Shown here piece by piece: positions 24,301-34,818 of a stretch of DNA of 64,000 nucleotides. Positions within the stretch are counted from its first letter, which is position 1. Each line of letters begins with the position of its first letter. Under the pieces are notes generated by a model, which saw only the letters and a list, made by a program, of their open reading frames with translations, ran no database searches and was not told the origin of the DNA. Both the position numbers and the translations under genes were made by a program. Location of the stretch: NCBI RefSeq assembly GCF_001039355.2, contig NW_019775544.1, positions 174,010 to 238,009 of the forward strand. Reading direction: 5' to 3'. The stretch comes from Lingula anatina (lineage: Eukaryota; Brachiopoda; Lingulata; Lingulida; Lingulidae).

Positions 24301-27300
24301 CCATATATTCACTGCTGTCCAAAGGAAGAAGGGTTTTATACTGCAGCAATTATACCATTGCTGGAAACCTTGGCACCATTCATGATGCAGGTAATGACGT
24401 TTTATTTTGATGTCGTAAAATAATCATTATATTGACATTTGATGTTGTATTTTAGGTAATCTCTTATGATCACGAAGTTTCAAAAAGTAAGTTATTTAAT
24501 GCAAAATTAACAAGCTTAAAGTCTGGAAATCATCTTGGTTAGCAACTTGTCAGAGAAAGAAAGAAAAGATTAAATATATGATGTGTATACAGGCTTTGCT
24601 GCACTGCAGGTACTGCACCTAAATCAGTAAAATTAAACTTTTTTTGTTTATCAGAGATTAGAAGAGAGATGGCACACTATCCACCAAAGAGCTGAAGAAC
24701 AGTAAGTAGGTTATTTATACACAAATTTCAGCCTTCATTTTTAATTTTTTGTTTCTCACGCAAAATTTTCTTTCTGGCATGAATCAAAGTCACTTTTAAA
24801 TTTTATAAATTTAGGTTAGATTTGACATTCTGCATTAATTACTTATTGGAATTTTTGTGAGTAATAACCAATGTTCATTAATCCCTGGTAATTTTGTTAC
24901 CATCTATTTGATATTCAGAGGTATCACTATTTTCTTTCATTAGTTGAATTTGTGCTCATTCAGTGTTTCTTCATGATGTTGTGATGGAGAAATATGTTGA
25001 TCATGAAATGGTGTGAACCTCAAGTTTTTTTCACTAGACAGGAGGAAGATGACAACCCTGAGTCCCAAGAGGTGGTGGAGGACCAGCTGACCAGACAGTT
25101 GACTAGAGAATATATAGATCTGATAGGTAGGCCAGTATTATTATTGTTATTATCTTATTTATTAATTTTTTTAACGATCACAGACAATGTGACCTGATGA
25201 TGGATCAAACTTGTTATTGCGTGCTTCTCCCTCTTGTGGTCTGGGCTGTTCACTTCTGATCGACTTGCTGTCCTCGCGCAGGAACACCTGCATCATATAT
25301 TAGGCATTATCGAAAGTTGGCTGCTGCTTTGACTTTACAGTACTCTCGGTGGTACTTTAGGACGTTGGCCCATATGCACTATTTTTATGAGGTAACCAGT
25401 GTAGTCCATCATTTCTTGCTGCATATATCCTTCGTCGGTCACCATTTCTCTCATGATCTTAAGATTTGCCTCCATATACTGCAGGTGCATTACAGCTTCT
25501 AGTTTTGGTGTTGTCTCGGGCAGTAAAAGTTCAAAGTCGGCTAATTTAACTTTTGATTTAGTTTGTTGAAACTTGGTGATATAGTCACGCATGTTTCTAC
25601 ACTTGTTGTCATTGTTGGTTGCGGCTATGGCGAAAGGGTCAAAAACGTATGAAGACTTACCCTGTTCTGGCTTAGGTGCATCTTTGGCTAAAATGGAGTG
25701 CAGATTCGTGACATCCAGAGGCTGCTTTGAAGCTTTTTGATTGTGCGTTCCTGATGATATGGACTGGGGTTTGGTCAGTGCAGGCTCTGTGATTGGAGGT
25801 GGCTCCGCTGACTCTTTCAACTCATCAGTGGCTCCCTGTAGCAGCAACAGCTGCCCAAGGGAGAGGGATTTTCCTAAGAATTTGCTGGTATTGGCACTGT
25901 TGAGCATTTTAATGGCTTTCATGCTTTTGAAAGCATTCTCTCGCAGGAGAGAAAGTGTCTCATCATTCAGCTCTGCCTTCTTGGCCCACTCCACTAATTC
26001 TGTACAGCTGTCCATAATTAAAAAATAGTACAAGCCAAAACCAAATTAAAATTAATTAAGCCATAAGCAGAAAGCATGCAGCACTGCACTGTTCAAGATG
26101 ATGAAATTAAATGCGGCTGGTGCTGCCACAGGTGGCACTGCAGAGTCTCCCGCAACTTTCTAGGCAGTGGGCATTGTGTGATGCGTTTAAATCAGATTAA
26201 CAAAGTTAATCTCCACATATATATAGATCTGATAGGTAGGCCAGTATTATTATTTTTGAATTTATTTATTTATTTATTTATTTGTTTATTTTTTTTTTTT
26301 TGTTTGTTTGTTTATTTATCATCCTTTGGTTTCTTTAACACTGTGATTATACAAGTGCAAATTTCTTCAAAATATTGTTGAAAGATGACATTTGCACATT
26401 TTAAATTGATTTATAATTTTTATGTTGTATAAACATAGCTTTAAAAAAATATTTTTCTTAATTTAAAAGCTTGCATATGTCTTCCCCGCCGTTTTGAACC
26501 ATCTGATGATAGCACAATGGAGGAGGATGAGCCACAGACAAGCAGTAAGGAAGAGGGAGTCAGTGAGCTAGGGATGTTGGTGCTCAAATCTAGTGTAAGT
26601 GTAAGAAGTTATGGTATAGATAAGAGAAAATATTAAAAAGAACAGTCGTGATAGTTGGTGTTATTGGAACACAAATAAGTGAAGAGAATCTGATCTCAAT
26701 TTTGATGAGGATAATGCATCATTAAAATCAAATTGTAATATTTGGATAATCTAAGCATTACAGTTATTTGAGTATTCACTCTAATTTGATGACAGCACAC
26801 TGTCTACAACTCATTAAGTGTTTATAAAAATTGCACCAAATCAGAAAAAGTGGATTTTAATGAAACATTTAAGTCATCAATTGTCATTTTCAGGCAATCT
26901 GGTCCCAGGTGGTGCTGTGTGTTTTCACAGGTCTGACATGGCGTGACACCAATACCTGCAACAAGTGTATCAATTGCGCATGGCCATTACTAAAACAGGT
27001 GACACATTTAAGTTTGTAATTTAGATAATTTATTATTTATAGAGATTGTTTAATTGTAAAAAAGCTACTTAATTCTTCTTAACAATTAAGAATAATTCTT
27101 GAAAAATATACTTCATTATGATATTAAGTCATGAGTATTTGAATGTTTTTATCATCATTTTGGATGGGATCAAGGATTTTTTTCAAATACTTACAGAATG
27201 AATGTCTTCACTGAACATAAGTGAGAGTAGTGCCAATTTCCTTTTACTTTTGGTTGTTTTCAAATAAAACAACTTTTGGATTTTAATGTCATATCCAAGT

Positions 27301-28395
27301 TTATTTTGCAATCTCTTTAATGTTCCTTTTTATTTGTGTATTTTATTCAACATTTGGTTTATTTCAGTTGGTGGGAGATAAGACATTATCAGGGGAAGAT
27401 GCTAAGTTTCTGTTCCACAGAGTCTTAACTGCTTTGCAGATCCATGGTGAGCATGAAGCTTGTCAGTCACACTTGATAGGCTTAGGGCTCCAGGCATATG
27501 AAGCATTGGTAAGTCACACCAGACATAATCAGCTGTTTTCTTACACAAGCAGCAGTCAAAACACATAGAACTCTGTCAGTGCACTTTAAATTTTCAACCA
27601 AAAAGTTAGATAAATCTGTAGTGTAACATATACCCAAGCAATATCACTTTATATTGCTGGTAATCTTTGAACTATAGCAACTTTGTATTTGTGTTTTATT
27701 ATTATTTTTTTGCTTCTTTGGAGATTGAATTAATATTTGTTCATACTATTTGATGTCTATTAGAGGCCATCTTATCCTGGTGTCACCAGCATATTGGAAC
27801 AAGTGCCCCAGGTCACTCCAGAGTCAATAAAGGTAAGTGGATAGATGCAGAATAGTGTTAATGACAGTTTTTCTGTAATGAAACTTGATGTATTGATAGT
27901 TTAACATTTCCTTTAATGTGTGCCACATGTATTGAACAAGATGTTGCTAGGTTGTAAAAAAAATTCCTTTTGCAGGACTTTGATGATAAATTTCTGTCAA
28001 ATACAAAGCAAAAACAAGCAAGCGAAAAAAGGAAGAAAGATGCCTTTAAAAAGCTAGTGTCTGGAATAATTGGGGTAAGTTTGTGAATAACTATCCAAAT
28101 TAAATAGTGGAACTAAGAGAAGCTGAAAATTCGTAATATTGTTTAAGTGATTAAACTTTCAAAAGTTGGCAGATCATTGTTTCATAAATAAATATATATG
28201 AATTTGATTTATGATTTTGAAAGTTTAAAATGACATGAAATGGACATTACATTTCAGCAAAATATTGGCCAGCAGTTTAGAAAGGACACAAACATAAAGA
28301 ATCTACCGCCTGTTTTTAAGAGAAAGAAGCCCTCACCTCCAAGTCCAGAGGGCCTGGCTGCGTTGTTTAATCCAGAAAAACAGAATGGCCAATGA
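12320..28395 (+). CDS. XPO5: exportin-5, complete 32-exon gene
   Basis: XPO5 is a karyopherin-beta of stacked HEAT repeats that exports pre-miRNA and other double-stranded RNA from the nucleus with RanGTP. Exons in frame: 12320-12421, 15061-15182, 15668-15740, 15952-16089, 16692-16880, 17222-17437, 17701-17777, 18087-18186, 18390-18473, 18884-19009, 19348-19438, 19808-19930, 20199-20368, 20589-20684, 20835-20966, 21221-21327, 21606-21698, 22085-22184, 22478-22543, 23004-23119, 23305-23405, 23612-23708, 24019-24155, 24287-24390, 24655-24701, 25038-25126, 26470-26594, 26894-26998, 27368-27508, 27764-27832, 27976-28074, 28258-28395. They sum to 3573 nt, or 1190 aa, close to the ~1200 aa usual for the family. 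Diagnostic segments are RIVVEMVKREWPQHW, NVRRHACSSLVKIC, PDYRLRPIIRVFLKP and ENFGKYLEA. Intron 1 holds a piggyBac-like element; intron 23 is AT-AC; a retroposed insertion duplicates the exon 26 donor. The ATG chosen fits the family start; no upstream in-frame alternative was supported. Confidence 0.95.
12640..12935. repeat. degenerate internal repeat of a 'tcctatagga'-type motif in XPO5 intron 1
   Basis: Short near-palindromic words recur about every 15-50 bp: 'tcctacagga', 'tcctgtagga', 'tcctatagga', 'tcctattgga', separated by 'ttttgagccaattt'-like spacers. This is a low-copy degenerate satellite. No coding content is seen. Confidence 0.55.
13145..13269. repeat. imperfect inverted repeat (hairpin) in XPO5 intron 1
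   Basis: The arm 13145-13182 pairs with 13232-13269. The core 'tccactgtatgcaacataca' (13161-13180) is matched by 'tgtatgttgcaaacagtgga' with one mismatch, and 'gttac' pairs with 'gtaac' at the outer ends. The loop is about 50 nt. It could be a tiny foldback element or an intronic RNA hairpin. Confidence 0.6.
13330..14818. mobile_element. non-autonomous piggyBac-like element, 1.49 kb, in XPO5 intron 1
   Basis: The ends are CCCCATAGCGCC (13330-13341) and GGCGCTATGGGG (14807-14818), a perfect 12 bp TIR, flanked on both sides by TTAA (13326-13329 and 14819-14822). A TTAA target duplication with TIRs beginning CCC is the signature of the piggyBac superfamily. Near the right end, two copies of a 'accgc.tat.tgcggttccc' palindrome form subterminal repeats. 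No transposase ORF is present. The element carries the 14030-14278 tandem repeat. Confidence 0.8.
14030..14278. repeat. four-copy ~62 bp tandem repeat inside the piggyBac-like element
   Basis: Four units built on 'catttgtactaatac.caag', 'caggaaaagacat', 'gttgatgcagcacacaag' and 'taacatatg', each with several differences from the others. Confidence 0.8.
24156..24286 (+). other. U12-type AT-AC intron (XPO5 intron 23)
   Basis: The intron begins ATATCCTTT (24156) and ends AC (24285-24286). The branch-site-like TTCCTTAAT lies at 24268-24276, 11-12 nt before the 3' end, as U12 introns require. No GT-AG pairing gives the right frame. The AT-AC choice joins CCCATCATTC to GTGTATTCCTG and reads PIIRVFLKP, matching the XPO5 family with no gap. 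Confidence 0.88.
25110..26254 (-). mobile_element. retroposed-looking insertion flanked by a 36 bp direct repeat at the XPO5 exon 26 donor
   Basis: The same 36 bases occur at 25110-25145 and 26219-26254, starting 'atatatagatctgatagg' and ending 'cagtattattatt'. Each copy includes the last 17 nt of exon 26 and its GT donor. Between them lie about 1.07 kb that read as a minus-strand transcript copy: a leader, a SAM-like ORF, a stop near 25192 and an A-rich tail (about 25146-25192 as T-rich plus strand). This fits LINE-mediated retroposition with an unusually long target-site duplication. Its parent element is not identified. Confidence 0.75.
25335..26033 (-). pseudogene. SAM-like domain ORF of an unidentified retroposed element
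   Basis: The 232-codon open frame starts MYYFLIMDSCTELVEW; the internal Met seven residues in may be the true start. Residues about 7-75 read like a SAM helix bundle (WAKKAELND, LLRENAF, LGQLLLLQG) ending in DELK. Then come a low-complexity Pro/Thr linker and a second helical region with KFQQTKSKVKLADFE and MREMVTDEGYMQQEMMDYT. The frame stops at 25335, but codon-like sequence continues in another frame to a stop near 25192, so one frameshift probably broke it. It runs antisense to XPO5. I do not recognise the family; a Gag-like or DNA-binding element protein is possible. Confidence 0.55.
26262..26320 (+). repeat. TTTA/TTTG-type simple repeat after the insertion
   Basis: A run of 'ttta' units, a T-run and 'tttg' units follows directly after the second copy of the 36 bp repeat. 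Confidence 0.85.
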
Positions 28396-28440
28396 CTTCC
28401 ATAGCAGTATTTGTTGGATTATATATTAAAATTATGCTTA

Positions 28441-28610
28441 CAGGCCCGTAGCCAGCAATTTCAAAAGGGTGGGTTCTTTTTCTGAAAAAAGTGGACCTTT
28501 TTCCATAAAAACTTCATGTACCTAGATCAAATTTTACCCAGAGTGGACCTTTTCCCAGCTAAAGGGGCGGTTCTTTCGAACCCCCTGAACCCCCCCTGGC
28601 TACGAACCTG
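28441..28610. mobile_element. 170 bp MITE downstream of XPO5
   Basis: The ends 'caggcccgtagccag' and 'ctggctacgaacctg' are inverted with two mismatches in 15. The interior has two 'gtggacctttt' motifs and is not coding. It probably lies in the XPO5 3'UTR or just beyond it, 46 bp after the stop codon. Confidence 0.75.
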
Positions 28611-29362
28611 AAGCCTTATATTGATGCTTAATGTGTGTTGGAGTGATACTTGTATAAGACTCTACATAGAGATTGTCACACTATCCACATGAGAAGTTTC
28701 TACAAGCATAAGTGATTATATAGAGACACAATATGTGCAGTACAACAAAAGTGATTTTGCACTTGATTTCCACTGAGTACAAATACAAAAATGGAATTAC
28801 TTTAAATGACTTTCTTTGCTCATGGGAATGAGTATGCATGGAATTGAACACATTTCTGTGCTTAGCTAAATGCATGTGAATTGGGCTTGTGATTGAAAGG
28901 AGGTTAAGTGAAAGATAAAAGTCTTTTCAGTCTGGATTTCACATGCCTTTTTTTAGAAATATATTGATTATTTGCCTTTAAAACAGTCATTTAGTGTGCA
29001 ACTATCTTAATTTATTTGGATATCAGTTGTGCATTCTACCACTTCAGCAGTGTTTTTCACCATCATAACCATATACAGTAACTGTTAAATTCAGGCTCTT
29101 TTACAGGCATCCACATGGGGTTTGAAGCTTCTGCAAAAATAAGTAGCAATTAAATACAACATGAACAATCAGGGTATACTGGTAGCAATAAACCAAATAT
29201 TACAGCACCTGTGTTATGATCTTCAGAAAGTTGAAAATACTCCAAAGCAAGAATATGTCTAAAAACCGGATGGTCTCTCTCTTTCTGACATTCCTTCCCA
29301 ATATTATTTCTAAGTTGATAAAATGTGATTTGTAAATATCCTGTATTGCTTCAAATGGGAGG
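28611..29362. other. intergenic sequence, nothing recognised
   Basis: AT-rich DNA between XPO5 and the RING-finger gene. It probably includes part of the XPO5 3'UTR. No coding exon or clear repeat is seen. Confidence 0.4.
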
Positions 29363-29565
29363 AGTATAAAATTTGTAAGAAATCAAAATCAGAGCCAATT
29401 TATTTATTCTTATGCTGGGAATTTGAATATGCGTTTAAAATGGAAAAAAAGTCGAATGAGAAGTATAAAATTTGTAAGAAATCAAAATCGGAGCCAATTT
29501 ATTTTTTCTTATGCTGGGAATTTGAATATGTGTTTAAAATGGAAAAAGTTGAATGAAAGGCATTG
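29363..29565 (+). repeat. two-copy ~100 bp tandem duplication
   Basis: 'agtataaaatttgtaagaaa' through 'gtttaaaatggaaaaa' appears twice, starting near 29363 and near 29463, with few differences. Confidence 0.85.
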
Positions 29566-29582
29566 GCAACGTTTCTTATACT

Positions 29583-29862
29583 CGGGGGCAGATCCAGAAT
29601 TATTTGAAGCGGGGTCTGGATCGACAGACCTCAGATGCAAAGCCGACCATCGCCCCCTTGGTGTGGGGTTTGGGGCCTGCTCAAGGGCCCCGAATATTTT
29701 TTGGTTTTCTGGAGAGCAAACAGTGTCCTTTGGTACAGTTTAGAACTATGATTTAGCTAGTCAAAATTCTAATTTCAAGAGGGGAATATTGGTGTGATAT
29801 ATTTTTCAGAAATCAAAGGGGGGGTCAGGACCTTCCTGGACCCCCCTCTAAATCCGCCACTG
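29583..29862. mobile_element. 280 bp MITE of the 'ggggcggatccag' family
   Basis: The left end 'cgggggcagatccagaa' and right end 'ctaaatccgccactg' are imperfect inverted repeats. Related ends occur at 50005-50160 and 61111-61278, though the interior differs. Confidence 0.6.
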
Positions 29863-30257
29863 GTTATATTCTTCAGTAGTTAAATTTTGGCATATTAGAA
29901 AGTGGGCAATATGTAATAAATACTAAACATCAAGTAAATTAAGCATTTCAAGGGCAAGTCTTCTGATGAAGACCATTGCTTGTGATGTAGCCAATGTGAA
30001 AATTGCTGTTTGTACTTTTGCTGATAACTTACCCTTCCCATAATGTAACTGTGAATGAGTAAAATTAATTGATGCAAACTGGCTCAGTTTACTCTTTTTT
30101 ATTATTTTAACAAAAACGGCAAGGGTCTATGTTGAAAAACCTCGAAAAGGGAGATTTGTCTTTTTAGTTGTAGTTCTGTTATAATAGTTAGCTTTAATAG
30201 AGTCTGAAATAATTACACTATCTGTAAAATTTTGCTTCCAAGAAGAATAAATTATTN

Positions 30258-30640
30258 CCTACTTTTCACCATGAACTGAACTCTGCTAATTTCTTTCTCT
30301 TTTAACTCCAAACCTGGCAGAGATAGGCCCATAGTTACTATTGAAGTTGAATAGGAAGTCATATACTGGCAATTTACTGTGACCTTGGAATTGACCTTTG
30401 ACCTACCTTACGATGAACTTTGATTGTACCATTTTTAGTTATATATATATTTTTTGCATATTTTGAAAATTCTTGTTGATTGCATTTTTACAGCTTGTCA
30501 AGCACAAGACTGGTGGCTGTGTTCCTTATTTTGTATATGTGGGGGTCTATACGAATGCGCTTGCTCCAGCTGGTGGTACAATATTCGGAGGCGGTATTGC
30601 CTCTCTGATCCTCTAGTTATTAAAGGCCAAAAACATTATG
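30258..30640 (-). repeat. reverse-orientation copy of the dispersed repeat at 650
   Basis: The reverse complement contains 'ctagaggatcagagaggc', 'accgcctccgaatattgta', 'ccaccagctggagcaagcgc' and the ~125 bp monomer with 'aggtcaaaggtca' (30392-30404). An N at 30257 sits at its edge. Confidence 0.7.
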
Positions 30641-31332
30641 AAAGGAATACCAGGGACTGAATGTCGGGTATGGTGTGGATGATTATAAATTCTTATGGTA
30701 CCCATAAAACAAATTCAGATTACAACAACAACTGATAATTAAAAAAAAGGAAAAATTAACGTAGGGCTTTTTGATTTGATAAAAATTTCTGCTTCTTAAT
30801 TATGGAACTGATGTTATGCATCATCATTCGGTTTATAGACATTTTTTCACAGGGGCGTGCTACTCTACAGAACAAGCTTGACGTTTCTGAGCTGACATCT
30901 TTATGATTTAAACATTATGACAACGAGTGCTTTATTTAGTTCTTCAACATTTCATGTTAGTATTCTACCTGGTATTCCTGTTTGCTGCATGATACAACAG
31001 GAGCATGTGAAACGTGAAATAAGTTTAAAAAATTTATCTACAAACAGCCAAATTGATATAGACCTCTACACTAAACAGAGCCTTACAAAACTTCAATTTG
31101 ATGCAAAAAAAAAAAAAATGGGTCACTATACCCGGAAGAATACATGGGTTCAGACAAGTGGAAGATGTAGCATAAAAGAAACTTAATAGTTCCACGCACG
31201 TGCTTTTGTTTACATCCGGGGATTTAAAACCGGCTTAATCCAATCATTTTGAAGAAATTCAGTCATGTGACAAAGTCGCGCCAAATGACGAAAAACGGCA
31301 GCTGCGCTATGACATGAGCGTGACCTTTGGGG
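30641..31332. other. upstream region of the RING-finger gene
   Basis: No repeat or exon is recognised. The last ~150 bases become less AT-rich ('aagtcgcgccaaatgacg', 'ggcagctgcgct'), consistent with a promoter just before 31333. Confidence 0.4.
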
Positions 31333-31341
31333 ATGGTAAAG

Positions 31342-33000
31342 ATGTCCACAAATTTGTTCGCTCTAACGGCCGCGCAGGCTAGCTACGAGCAAAGGTATGC
31401 ATTTAATATTTCTATATCATTTCCCGTTACAAATATTCACACTTATGTTCGTCCAGTGTACTTTGTGTTCCTAAGCTGGTGTAAAACCTTCCTGTTTAAA
31501 GAGACGCGGAGAACATGGCGCCCTCATCTTTGTTGTCGCCATATTTTCACTTACACCTATCTGCAATTTGTTCGAAGTGCATCTCTCAAAGAGCTCTGCT
31601 GCAGTTTTATTAAAGATAATATCCCACAAAAATAACATGGCAATTTGAATGCTCATGAACTTTGATGCATAGATGTCTTCGCTTAGCTTTCAAGTTTCAA
31701 CAGGCTGCTTTCAAATCAGTATTTCAATTTTCATTTCTAATTTAAAATGGATTGTGATTAAATTTGCAATAAGTCATTAGAATGCTATTACAAACGGTTA
31801 TTTTAATGAATAAATTATATTATGAAAACTTCACTGGAGACCCTTGTTGATTCACAAACACAAAACTAATGATTTAAATTTATTTATACTATTTCAAGTA
31901 CTTTTGCAGTGCCCACAGTTTTGTCATGCGTTTGTATTAATGCATTTTTTAGTCATTAACTGAACATATCCTTGTCCTTCTCTTTAAGCATATTTAAAGG
32001 AATCACTTCCATAAAGTCATTGTTTTATATGCTCTGAAACTTGGTTTATAACTTCTTTAACTGTACTCCTAGGTTTAACTGTATAATTTGCTGGAATCCA
32101 AAGTTACGTATGGTATATGGCAGTTGTCAACATAGAGTATGTGAAGAGTGCCTTTACAATGAAGTTGGGAAAAGAAGAAGAGGTCTTTCAAGATGTCCAA
32201 CCTGTCAGAGGGAAGATGCATTTCCAGTTGACAGGTGAATAATGTCTTTGAACAAGGAATTTGTTGTATGCCTTTCTTGTGGGATTTATGTAGGAAAATT
32301 GGATTATGTTTTGATATGCAATCCAATTTAGCTTAGGCTGAAAATATGAAGCTTTTGGTTATAGAATGAAATGAAGATATTTCACTATATTAATCCATCT
32401 TTCCTTATTGTAGAAATATGTTGAGGAAATTCAGAGGCAAATAACTTCAGATTTGTATATTGATGATGTTGACATAAGTATGGTCTGTTGCTAGTTTGAT
32501 GTTTAATATATTTTATGTTATGTACAGACCTGATATACCTGAAGATAATGTGGAAATGCAAAAGAGATTAGGAGTTATACCTTGTCCAAACAGTGGGTGT
32601 GATATCCAGACATGGGAATGGGAACTTGAGGAACACTTAAGGTAGGTAGAAATCTGGTAGTTGGTATATTGATATGAAAGACCAGAACAGTTGAAAAAAT
32701 AATGTATATAATTGAACAGCATATAACAGGAAGTTGTATATGCATTTGAAGTATATTTATGAAGCAATTGAAATGTAAATGACCCTCACACAATTTGATT
32801 GTATTTCCAGTCATTGCCCTTTGGCGAAACAAAAAATCAAATCCAAGCCAGAAAGAAAAAGTCAAGTTCATAGTACTAAAAGGAATGCAGACACCAAATC
32901 AAAAGCAGCCTTGAGCAGTCATTCTACACGGACAGTCAGACACAGACATTCTGTACGAGTAGCAAACAGAGAACGTGCTTTGCGGACTAGGAGACACTGA
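31342..33000 (+). CDS. RING-finger protein with TRAF-type zinc finger, four exons
   Basis: Exons 31342-31394, 32073-32234, 32528-32641 and 32811-33000 join in frame to 172 aa. Residues about 20-65 form a RING finger: CIIC, then C and H in GSCQHRVC, CEEC, and finally CPTC. Exons 3-4 add a short zinc finger (IPCPNSGCDIQ ... HLSHC) of the kind that follows the RING in TRAF-like ligases. The tail is rich in Lys, Arg and Ser and could be a nuclear or nucleic-acid-binding segment. The likely role is an E3 ubiquitin ligase; the substrate is unknown and I do not recognise the orthologue. An in-frame ATG three codons upstream (31333) is an alternative start. The gene converges on BPNT1. Confidence 0.85.
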
Positions 33001-34818
33001 TCATTATTATCGTTAGTAATATTACACACTAGAATGGCTTCATTTCAAAGTGATATGTATTTATGTAGCAAGACTGCATCCAGTGTGTTCCCAGGTACAG
33101 GAACCACCACTGCATGTCACATGAATTGCCATAGGAACAGCATTCTCCAGTAGGTTGGATTGTTTCTGGATACAACTTGACTACACTGACAGGCGAGAGC
33201 TTGTAGGTTTCAGGAGACTCCATTTCTGTTGGATAATGTGATCTTAAGGGGATTTAAAGTTTAAGGAGACTTTGCTGATAATTCTACAGGGATGTTTCAA
33301 GTTGAAGGTATTGCTTGTTACAAAAGTTTACATATAGGCACAAAATATCTAGTGACACAGCCAAAGTTGACTTGTGGATAGTTGTGTGAATTGTTGCTGC
33401 AAACTTGTGCATTTGGTGCAGAAATATGTAGATATTTATTCTAAGTGCAATTAAAAGAAAATACCTGGCATTCCAAACTTTTGATGCTGGTTTTATGCAA
33501 TCTTAAAATGTTCCGTATGTAATTGAGTGTGTCTACATTATTTTGTACAAAATCTAAACTAAGGAAGATAAACCTCTTTTTTTTCTGCATTGTTTCCATA
33601 TTTTATTATTTCACCAAGTTTTGCATTTCAGAGATCAGCATAACTGTTCACCCAACATATCGACCCTCACTTCTCTCATTATATATCTTTCAATTGTAGA
33701 GTTTTTACACAGTATTGTCTTCCCACCCAGTTGCGTTACAGAGAATTTCTTTTGATTTAAAAATGTGATGAAATGTGTCGTTAATGTAAATTTTTTCATC
33801 TTTGTGTTAATCTGTACAGTAGTATATTTTTGGTCTCTTTTTTTCAGTTGTTTTACTTAATTTTGGGTATGCAAATTCACCAGCTGCCTCTAGACAGTGT
33901 TATGGTACATTTCTTACCATATTACTGTTATTATTATTTCAACAAGGGCAAGAGTAAGAGATTTTTAATTCTAAGAAAATACAAGAATCTGAATTCAATT
34001 TCATGATTTAATAAGTAACTTAATCTGGGAATAAGAATGTTCTTCCTTTTGCAAAATTTAAGAATATTTTGGAGAAAAAAGTTATACTGAGAAGAGAAAT
34101 AATCTTGAGGTTAATTTTAGATTCATATGTGGAATGGGTAATGATCCATCTTTATTAACATGATACATCTGCATTTATCACATTTTCAAAAGTTAAATGC
34201 TTAGGTACTTGAAAATGCAACATTAGATAGCAACACGCAGAATGCACTGATCCTAATATCCAACATCACAAACATGACAGGTAAGAAAATTGCATACATG
34301 TATTTCTAATCTGTTCAAAGAAGTCTACTAAATGATTTTAACACAGTTTCATGTAAATTATACCAAGCAGATAAATGCAGCGAAAATATAAGTTGCTGCG
34401 GTTAAGCCCAGCCACCTACAAAAAAAAAAAGCACGTACCAGGTATGGAACTTGAGTCCATTAACTACTTTTTGAAATGTTTTCCTTATCTTTGGAGAGAA
34501 GACAAAATGCTTCACCAAATACTACATACATGTTCCTCAATAACCTACACATTGCATTCTGAAACGCCAATTTCTGGAAACTATAATTCATATGGCTGTC
34601 AAACTGGCTCTAAATTAAAGAAGTTTGTTGTGGTCTACAGCTGACGATACTGAAGGAAGAGTGAACCTTCCTCACATATTATGTAAATGAAACATTTTAA
34701 AATGATATCCCACCTCTTCTGATTACATGAAAAATCGATAATATTTCACAGCTTTTGAGTGTACACGTATCACGTTTATACCAGACATCTACAGTTTAGA
34801 CCCAAGTTCCAAATACCC
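33001..34818. other. 3' regions of the convergent RING-finger and BPNT1 genes
   Basis: No coding exon is seen. It is AT-rich DNA that must hold both 3'UTRs. Several open frames here have no family likeness or splice support. Confidence 0.5.

Noticed and set aside
24181-24423. Reading straight into XPO5 exon 24 from 24187 as an alternative exon
   Set aside because: No usable GT-AG pair gives this product in frame; the AT-AC intron explains the junction fully.
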